From Holothuria scabra (Eukaryota > Echinodermata > Holothuroidea > Aspidochirotida > Holothuriidae): a DNA stretch of 64,000 bases. The stretch spans positions 19,237,318 through 19,301,317 of the forward strand of contig CM074188.1 of the NCBI GenBank assembly GCA_037179385.1, given 5' to 3'. This document shows, in pieces, positions 55,950 to 64,000 of the stretch (its first letter is position 1; each line of letters begins with the position of its first letter). The position numbers and the translations under genes are program-made. A model generated the notes under the pieces. The model saw nothing but the letters and a program-made list of their open reading frames with translations. It searched no databases and had not been told where the DNA came from.

Positions 55950-56970
55950 AAAATGTCTCAACGCCGTTTTTTTTGACACGCTTCGCGCGCACCCGTTTTA
56001 AATATTACAGGATTCGGGGTTACTTCTTGTAGAACACCTCTTCCATTGTCACTGAAACTTATCACCAGTTCCCTGGCCGTACACAGCTGAAGCTCTAGCG
56101 AAACTAGAGAAAGGGGGAGGCAGGGAGGCGGTCGTCTTCTGGTCCCCTTCTCTGACCAAGTGCCCCCAAGCTTTCTGAAAGGACGATGATCTTATTTATC
56201 TAATCTGGGCTCCACTCTTTTCGGCTAAAGAGGCCCACCCTTTCTCTAATTTCCATTAATTTCTTTATTGGGATGTCTCAAAAGTCCATTTTTCGGCGTT
56301 TCTGCGCGTCCAATCACAGATAGGGACTCTATAAAAATCTCATGAAAAGGAGTCTATAGGAAACCAACCGTACGTTTTTGCTTGGTACAAATAACCGCAG
56401 GCGTCACCCTTATTCAGCTGTAAAAAAAAAAAAAAATAATAATAATGATGATGAAGACGACGACGACGACGACTGGGTGAAGAGAAGCGATCGAGATAAA
56501 TCATCTTGCTCAAGGACACAACATAATGACCCAGGTGGGAAGCGAACCAGCAATCCTTAGTTCACAAGTCTAATACCTTAACCAATAGGCCACCACGCTC
56601 TCTCTGTAGTGAAAAGGAACCACTCTTTGTCTTATTTTATTTCAATTTCACTACTGACATGAAGTAAAAATTAATTCTTTCGGCGCGCTCGCGCCCCTTT
56701 ACAGGTAACGGCTCTGTGAAAGTCACCTGAAAAAGACTATAAAGGAAACCAGAGTATGTTTATGCTTCAGTAAGAATGTCTTTAGGGGCCACCGTTCTTC
56801 AGTATAAGATAAAAGTGGTCCATCCTTTCTCTAATTTTCATTCAGTTTCATTACTGAGATGTCTCAAACGTTAAATTTTTCGGCGCGCTTCGCGTGCCCC
56901 GTCATAGACAAGGGCTGAATTCACATCACATGAAAAGCCCCCTAGCTTTCTGAAAAGACGATCTGGGGCA
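55950..56970. repeat. Degenerate tandem units with a TTTCGGCGCGC core, split by a SINE
   Basis: Units share ACCCTTTCTCTAATTTCCAT, T.ACTGA.ATGTCTCAAA, TTTTTCGGCGCGCTTCGCG, GGGACTCT-like and CATGAAAAG..CC.TA phrases. Cores lie near 55975, 56290, 56680 and 56880. A SINE sits inside at 56422-56610. Confidence 0.6.
56422..56610 (-). mobile_element. tRNA-derived SINE, family S4
   Basis: Read on the minus strand: GTGGTGGCCTATTGGTTAAG (A-box), GCTGGTTCGCTTCCCACC (B-box), then TGTCCTTGAGCAAGATG, a phrase common in marine SINEs, and a (GTC)(ATC)(ATT)n tail. The tail forms the plus-strand (AAT)(GAT)(GAC) tract 56436-56473. Confidence 0.75.
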
Positions 56971-57654
56971 CCAAGGAGGTAGCCCCCGAAAAACCTCAAT
57001 TTTAAGTAATCCATTCTCCCTCCCCGCACCCTCTCCATTATCGATTCCGGCCGACTTTAATTAATCACACGGAGTAAGGATATAATTGAGAAAAATCAAA
57101 TTGTGATATTTGTGGTCTGTTAAGTGCCCCTCTAATGTAATTTAAAGTTGAAGATAAAATGCATCATTTTAATGCCTAAAATTTCGTAAATACCCAGGAG
57201 CTTCCGGGCGCTTTGCCCCTGGATCCCCACCTGGGCTTTGCCCTTGGAATCCGCGCCGTTAGGGGGAGCTCTTCCCGCTCTCGCGGTGCCTTCGGCGCCG
57301 TATGTTAGTCGAGTGTATGACGAGTGTATGATAGCATTAACGAGGATTTCCGTTGATCAAAAAACTCCACATACGATAAACCCAAATAGCAGATGGATTT
57401 TAAGAAAAAGTTTAGTGTTCTACATAAAGCGTGGTCGAAATACGGTTGAAACCTTCGATATCACTCTATTAACATTTCATCGGAAAACTTGAAACTGTGT
57501 GCTGTAAATTGCTATTAGTTTGTAACAATTATAATTACATAGTTTGGAAATTAAAAGGCAAAACAACACTTATGTAGAAACAAGTAGGCTAAATGATATA
57601 TTTAGTGAAAGTAAAAAAAATGCTTTGGAAAATTTAAGGGGGGGGGGACGCCGG

Positions 57655-59616
57655 CAGTGGGGTAGCTAGGATTTTTTCCAGGGGGGGGGGGGCCAAAGGT
57701 ATGAAATTTCCCCAAAACTTTTCCCGGTCAATGTGTATGTATTTCATATTAAATATGCAAACTTACAAGTATAACAACATTACCATGTCATTTTGTAATA
57801 TTACCTGCATTTTAATCTTAGAGTATAACATAGAGCAATCGGAAATAACAAAGTATATTATTTTGGTAAACAACATCTGTATGCACTAAAGCAGTGGCTT
57901 ACGCAGGATTTCTCTGAAGGGGGAGGGGCATGCAGTATGGTCTAAGGGGAGGGGTGTCCGGAAATTTTTTGACGTTTTCAAGGAGCCTACATGCAAAATG
58001 GTGCAAGATTTTCGACTTTGACGGGAACAGTGTTAAAAGTTGAATCGTGGTGGTTCATGAGGATAAAACTGAAACTTTTGTGTCTTTACTTGCACTCATA
58101 TGCCATTTATGCTACCTTACGAAGTAAAAATTGTCATTAGATTTGTACACTTTTAGAAGTCCAAATAAAAGAGCATTGATCGGTATTTGTGGTTTTTCTT
58201 GGCCACACAATGTTATTTTGTCATAAAGATTATCTAAGCGGAGCGCCACCATTGGTTGGCGCGGAGCGTAGAGAAAATTTGGAAAAATCAGACCCCTTAG
58301 ATAGGAAATAGCATTTTCCAGGCTAATACGAAGAATCTAGCCAGTCGCTTTCTTCTTTTGTCGTTTGCAATAAAATGCTCACTTCAAAATATGTTCGCAA
58401 ACTGCAAAGTGATCAGAGAGTTAAGAGCTTATTTTACTCCAAATATGTAATTTTGCCCAAAAGACCGAGCGAAGCGCCACCATTGGTTGGCGCGGAGCGA
58501 AAAGAAAATTTCGAATGATCAGACCCCTCAGATGGTCAAAATAGCGTATTTATGCTTGTAAAGAAAATCTAAACATGTAGTCTTTTTTATCGACGCCACC
58601 AGTGGGAAACAGAGTCTACCTTTTTAAGTAAAAATCGGAATTTGACAGAATTTGCCTAGGTCTATTTGTAGGAATTAAAAAAAACGGCATCACTGAAAGA
58701 CCTTGCAGGGACAATCCTTCCCCTTTGAAAAATTTTGAAAAATTGGGTGTCCTTATAAGCAATCTGGTGCCACATATGCTATCTTTTGAAGTAAAATCTG
58801 TGTTAATAAAGTTAGACTACGTACTTTTAAGAACAAAGAAAAAATGGCATCTGTGAGGGGGGCATGGCCCAAATGGTCTCTCTTTCGCATGCCACTAAGG
58901 AGGCCTAATAGTGGTTCGATCACAGGATATCCTGTGAGAAAAGCCGTCTGTTATGTGTAGAAGGCTACAAGGTACTCAAAACATTGTCCATTTATTGTTA
59001 CACTCAAAGTGAGCAGAAAGCTATTTTCCCGAACTAGCTTGTAAGTCTCCAAGGATTAGGCTAAGTAACAAAATCTAAGTGTGCCAACGGATCCCGTTAA
59101 TTCTAATTTCTAGATTAACTTTAAGTTTATCGTTGGCCATGGATTGTTTCAGCCCGATCCATCGTTATGTACACAGAGTAAAATCGTACAGCTACTGCTA
59201 GCTTGTAGAAGAACATAAAAACCTCGGGGGTCTACGGTAGTGACTTGTCAGTTTTCGCATCCTTTTACTGATGAATTCCCAAAGTATCACCTGAATAACA
59301 GCTTCCTGTCCACTGAAATGCACTGATCATAACCACCGTGCGCATACAAGCACAAGAGAACATTCAATCTGCTACGCAACGAGGACATTTCTGTGGAACG
59401 CAAGTTGGGCCGGTTAATGCGACACTGACGAAATCTGAGTTAATTTGTTGCATGAAAATACTAATTATGTATGAGAAATGTCTCACAATTTCTTATTCTA
59501 ACAAAAATTTTGAGAAATTTTTGTGAAATTTTTGCAATAATAAGAAGATTCATCAAATTTCCCCAAAAATTTTTCCAGGGGGGCAACTTCCTGCCCCCCC
59601 CGTAGCTACGCCACTG
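57655..59616. mobile_element. hAT-like non-autonomous element, 1.96 kb
   Basis: The left end CAGTGGGGTAGCTAGGATTT and the right end CCCCCGTAGCTACGCCACTG are inverted repeats (CAGTGG.GTAGCTA). The 8-bp flanks GACGCCGG (57647-57654) and GGCGCCGG (59617-59624) match at seven positions, as expected for an aged hAT target duplication. The interior has another CAGTGGC terminus-like start (57893) and two copies of the palindromic module (58227, 58472). No transposase was seen. Confidence 0.75.
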
Positions 59617-59650
59617 GGCGCCGGGTGCGCCCCACCTAAATCCACCACTG
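59617..59650. mobile_element. Right end of the host element around the hAT insertion
   Basis: CCACCTAAATCCACCACTG is, reversed, CAGTGGTGGATTTAGGTGG, again a hAT-type terminus. The 1.96 kb element therefore landed inside another transposon, whose left end I could not assign. Confidence 0.5.
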
Positions 59651-59693
59651 CAATTTATTCCCTAGATTGTCGTTGTTTATGCTTTCACTGACG

Positions 59694-59860
59694 TCCACAA
59701 CTGGAAAAACAAGTCCGTGGCCGGCTGGACTTTAACCAATTAGTTAGAAACTGGGCCGTATAAAACCCCATAACTAACTAACTGACTGACTGACTGACTG
59801 ACTGACTGACTGACTAACTAACTAACGAACTAAATAACTAACTATAACTTACTAACTTAC
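59694..59860 (+). mobile_element. tRNA-derived SINE, family S1, 3' fragment with ACTG tail
   Basis: CACAACTGGAAAAACAAGTCC, GTGGCCGGCTGGACTTTAAC and GAAACTGGGCCGTATAAAAC match the S1 3' body. A (CTAA)/(CTGA)n microsatellite follows (59779-59845). Confidence 0.75.
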
Positions 59861-61044
59861 GTCACAAGCCCCGCCCCTCCTTTTGACGGGCATTTAGTGT
59901 ATTGAAAAGCATATGATGACGCACGTGAGACTTGCATGAAACATCGCTGAGTTTTGCCAGGAAGTGGGCGTGGCTTTCCAATTGTGAAATCACTTGAGAG
60001 CTCTAAATACAGCTGTTATAGATGGAGAATTCCTTTCGCCGTGTTTTGAAGTCTTTTTTATTAAAAAGAGGTCAAGGTCAATTTTTTCACGTCCGTCTAT
60101 TATGCCTTGATTTAATCATGACTTACCGTATCAGATGAGCTTAATTATCAGTGTGTATGCCTCACTCTCGAAATTTCGTCCCATGCGCAGTAGTCTTTTT
60201 TTTTGCAAGATTTCTCCCTTGAACAGTCTTAGAGATCATATGGCACACCCGTCGGCGGACGCTGTTATTTCCGCCTTCACTTATGAATGTATTTGCTTCA
60301 CACGTATACCAAGAAGGAAAACATGTTTTGGTCTTTACGAAGTGATTACCAGACATTCCATCGCTAACAACAGTTTAATTTGTTTCTATTGAAATTTTAA
60401 TAATTAATTGCATGAATGAAACTGAAATTACAGGTGAGTAATGGATCTCCACATGTCGTGCAGTCCCAGTGTGTAAATTGTGTTACCTTGACAACATGTT
60501 CAGTCCGTAAGTTTATAAAAGGCCACTTTTTCCAGGATACGATCACTTCTTAATAAATTGATATCACTTGACTGTCTCCCGAGACTCCCATCATTCAGCT
60601 GTCCTATAGCCTACGATGGATCATATATGAATTCAGATATTGATCATTTCATCCCAGCGAAACTTGTGGCTGGTTTCTAGAACGTTCTTCAGAAAAGGAT
60701 TCGAAGTTTTTGACTAGTCAATTTCACATAGAAATCTCCATTCCTAAAGAAAGAGTCGATACTTACGCCAAATACCCGGTAGGTAGTAAATATTAAAATC
60801 GAAACTCTCTCTTTGTAAAAAGTGACATAACCTGCTATCGGCAGTGGAATTGATTTAATGTAATGAATTGAAACATGGCACCACTAATAACCGCAGTACG
60901 AGTTAGAAAAATAAGATACCGCTTCTCCTACAGTTTCTTAATATAATTCAATGCATTATTCATTGATTTTTCAATAGCCATACATCCTAAGTCAGTATTG
61001 AAAACAACATTAAATAACCAGTTAATTCATCACCACGAATCTGA

Positions 61045-61485
61045 GGAATTCCCACGGACTTCATATACATGAACAGAGCAATGGCAGCTCCCTGAACAGA
61101 GCATACTGCACGGTAGATTATGACCAACGTAAGTATGAGAATAAGAGCACCAAGATGACTGTCTGCTAGCTATGGGTTTTGTTTGAAAGTTTGGACTTGA
61201 TCAAGTATACCACCATATTTTGCAAGAAAGTTGAAATATTTTCGACATATGGCAAGCTAAGGTCAAAATTGCTACACGTATTTTAGGATTATGATATTCT
61301 TTCCCGTTAAAGTTTAACTTTTGTTTAAAATATTGCAGCGTCATCGTCAAATCACTCAAATCAGACTTTTTATAGCTTCACGGGGGCCATCTTTGTGCGC
61401 CTTTTTGCCCCAGACGGCGGCGACCATCTACGGATAGAACGTACATGTTGAATGCTCTGTCCATGTATAAGTCCGTGGGAATTCC
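61045..61485. mobile_element. Inverted-repeat element, 441 bp
   Basis: GGAATTCCCACGGACTT...ATACATGAACAGAGCA (61045-61080) is reversed at 61453-61485 with a 3-bp difference. Weaker pairing continues inward (GGTAGATTATGACC against GTAGATGGTCGCC). No target duplication was recognised. Confidence 0.65.
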
Positions 61486-62891
61486 ACATTCATTTTTAAA
61501 GGGATAGAAGAACCCTTGAGATTTCCCAGTCCCATTGAAATGGATTTACATAAATTCAACTAGACCCGACTATTGTTTTGTAACCCTATGAAGGATCTTT
61601 CGTCACCATGTATGAAAAGTTTTTTGTGTCAACTGCACTTGGACTAGTTAAAAGCATTTACCACCGGTATTAATACCGCGGATAGTTTCATCATTATTAA
61701 TAATACAAATCACGAGCTTTACACGTAAGATTGAAATAAAAAAAATGGAGCGGGGACGTGCTACACTGTCTACAAACCCACTGGAGCAGCAAAAATTTTC
61801 AATTGGGGTAGTCATTCTCAGGACTTGATCACCGGTCTCAGATAGGGATCTAAGGGAAGGGGAGGTGGAGGGGTCTAAAGGAAAAAGTGGGGTCTAAAGG
61901 AAGAGGTTTATCCTCCCCTGTGAGTACTTTTTTGAATACTTAAGCACATTTGCAAGATCCTAAGTCGATTAGGAAGCCCTACCGACTTGCCCGAAGGTGT
62001 GACCAAAATTTTTTTGCGCGATCATTGTATTAATTATAAAGGCGTTTGAATTAAATAACGGTTTTTGCAAGGCATACCTTGTCATGTCATTGCATCCACT
62101 ACACCTCTCCGGATTTACGAAATGCGACATACACAACATTTTGTGTTGTGAGGGATGGATGAGGAGGCAGCTATCATATTTTCAAATCTCCTCTCCTTTT
62201 GTGATTTTTTGTACAGTTTATCCTAGGTCAGAAATGATGCCATCCTCGGAAATGGTTTGAGTTTCATTATATACTTCAGTAAGGTATGGTCAAGAGACAG
62301 AGCAGAAAGATTTCCCATCAAAGCCCATTCGCATATCAGAAGGCGGGTCTTCTGCCTAATAATTCGAACAGAGCTTTTAACTTTTTCTGCCGTGCTTCCC
62401 CGAAACCGTTACCGGAAGATAAAAAGGACAATATCGAGCTAGGTAAATCTTGGAGGGCAAAAATTTCGTTAGTTTGAGAATCATTTGTGGTAGAAAATAA
62501 TCAAAATGAACCCATCACTTCGTCGGAAAAACACCTCATCCCAGGTGTGGTGCCAGCGGGGGGGGGGGGGGGGGCTTCCGTCTGGGAACACTGCCCCCCT
62601 GTCGGGGAAGGTCGGCGATTTCGTCGGTGAGGCTTAAAAAAAAAGTAATTAAACTAAAATGACTGAAGTTACTAGGTGGGTGATCTTGAACACATTTTTT
62701 GTTTTGTAATGCTATTTTGAGTCATACTGTTAGTCGATTTTCAATCACTTTTTCTTAGCTCTGTTATACCTGATTCCATGTACCTTAATTGTCCTGTCTC
62801 ATCCCCGTCGGGGAAGGACGGGAATTTTTGCTGGTGAGACTTCCCTCCCCCTGCTGTTGAGTAATCCAGTTTCATCGGGATCTTTCATATA

Positions 62892-62919
62892 CAGGCCCAC
62901 GATAAAAAATGTGGGCCTG
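62892..62919. other. Perfect 9-bp hairpin
   Basis: CAGGCCCAC, a 10-nt loop, and GTGGGCCTG. It is not next to any gene I can call. Confidence 0.7.
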
Positions 62920-63509
62920 ATAACTTCAGTCACCCCGACGATCTTCTTGATTTTGCTTACCAGAAGACCATATTCTTCCAGGAAACTGACAATTCCAATT
63001 TCCCTTACAAAAACGGACGAGTGGTTTTTCATGTGCATGCATTGCCCAATGGTCTTTTTCTAAAGTCCTCCCGACCCTCTGGCAAAGATCCGTTCGGGAT
63101 GCATTGCCCAATGGTCTGCCATATCTGGCCGGCCCCGACAGCCAAATTCTAGCAACGGTAACGAAAATCGGCCAGGCCGTTTTGTGCTACACATAATGAT
63201 GAATAGTGGCATGAATATGTCTCCCCTTAAGTCTGACTGAAAATTCATTTGAAGCCACCTTGTAACGTGACATTTTTTCAAATACGTTGGAAGTAAGATC
63301 ATTTATAGTCTGGATTTCTGGCAGTCACGAAGAAAATTTCATCTATTAAGTGGATATTGCAATTGAATATAACGAAGGTTCCTGGTAGAGTGAAAAACAG
63401 TATGTTTTCAATACCGTTGCATAGTTTCCCCCGAAAGGAGACAAGTCCAATTGTAGCAGTACCTTTTATCTGGTAATTTTCTGATCACTTAGCAAGCTGG
63501 TTTTTCAAT

Positions 63510-63890
63510 TGAAGTGAAACTTCCATTTCAAAGGAAAGGTCAAAATAACGACTGCTACATTTCAAGTTACAAGTCTGGGAAATGTCATTTTCGGGTGTCT
63601 GTGGTGTAAGTTTTTTTTCAACAATGTTCTATACGTTCCGCGCGAACTGGTGGGTGACGCTCCGCTTATAGATAGTGTTTTAATCGAAAAATACTTAACA
63701 GAACAATGCATGCTTGCACATAGTTCTTCGTTTTGGGCAGTATTACAAAGTGAAAATTTTATTTCAAAAGGAAGCTCAAAATAATGACTATCGGTACTTT
63801 GTTTCTAGTTACCAACCCAGCCGCGGAAATGCCTTTTCCTGCTGTCTGGGGGTTGTTAATTTTTCAAAAATATCTGTGCGCTCCACTTAT
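63510..63890 (-). repeat. Two tandem units containing the palindromic GCTCCGC module
   Basis: Units of about 240 bp share AAGTGAAA.TT..ATTTCAAA, TCAAAATAA.GACT, GGAAATG, TTTTTCAA and a CGCTCC.CTTATAG end. The first has the clearer CCGCGCGAACTGGTGGGTGA module. They match the reverse complement of 53905-54030. Confidence 0.6.
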
Positions 63891-64000
63891 AGTCTTTCTG
63901 GCAATATTATATTTTTCGGAAAAAAGAAAAACAAAACAATTCTGTCCCCTCCCAAACTGAAACACTCACGTCCGCCTCTTTCAGAACTTCAAATATATGG

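Larger units (their letters stand above)
59861..64000. other. Right-hand region without a recognisable gene
   Basis: Apart from the inverted-repeat element, the hairpin, a duplicated GTCGGGGAAGG..GG phrase (62598 and 62804), a G-run of about 18 (62557) and the tandem units near 63.5 kb, I see no supported gene. Short ORFs here show no domain I know. Confidence 0.5.

Noticed and set aside
53833..59650. One large hAT element spanning both termini
   Set aside because: The ends are only partly alike and the flanking 8-mers (GTACAATT and CAATTTAT) do not match.
62257..62477. Two overlapping plus-strand ORFs
   Set aside because: No recognisable domain, no splice or start support, and the composition is not distinct from the surroundings.

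Overview
The window is animal nuclear DNA: AT-rich, intron-rich and packed with transposon-derived repeats. The minus strand carries one large gene, the N-terminal two thirds of a laminin alpha chain, which I read as 26 coding exons between 39646 (start codon) and 2663. The last exon seen splices onward, so the rest of the coiled coil and the C-terminal LG globules lie beyond the left edge. The exons join in frame with canonical GT/AG sites and total 5022 nt (1674 codons). The organism is probably a marine invertebrate, perhaps an echinoderm or other non-vertebrate deuterostome; this rests on the laminin sequence and the repeat style and is not firm. Layout of the gene from N to C: signal peptide and LN domain (39646 to about 32240), LE repeats 1-4 and the first half of LE5 (32240-26730), an LF-type globule as in alpha-3/5 and beta chains (25716 to about 22515), LE6-9 and the start of LE10 (to 17890), an L4 (laminin B) globule (17501 to about 15630), the rest of LE10 and LE11-16 (to 7138), then the coiled coil (6221-2663). 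LF plus L4 in one chain marks an alpha-3/5-type subunit, but only about 4.5 LE repeats separate LN from LF, fewer than I recall for vertebrate alpha-5. Such a chain would be secreted, trimerise with beta and gamma chains through the coiled coil and build basement membrane through its LN domain. The introns are full of mobile DNA: tRNA-derived SINEs, several MITEs with readable terminal inverted repeats (TIRs), including a TTAA-flanked piggyBac-like one and one of 799 bp with perfect 25-bp TIRs and a decayed coding fragment, a roughly 2.95 kb inverted-repeat element ending 23 bp from an exon, and copies of a satellite-bearing element. That satellite element (1-1963, about 4527-4720, 33746-34881, 43005-45596) has a hairpin-like or inverted-repeat end, a core of 145-156 bp tandem units, often a CA microsatellite and a terminal hairpin, an architecture like DINE/pearl elements. 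Its units carry perfect nuclear-receptor DR1 motifs. Right of the laminin start (39.7-64 kb) I see no complete gene. There is one probable first exon of a MADF-domain protein (42073-42270), then nested transposons: a TIR element with 65-bp satellite interrupted by another element (49.7-52.2 kb), a hAT-like element with 8-bp target duplications inside another element (57.7-59.65 kb), and a GC-rich palindromic module repeated at least six times.
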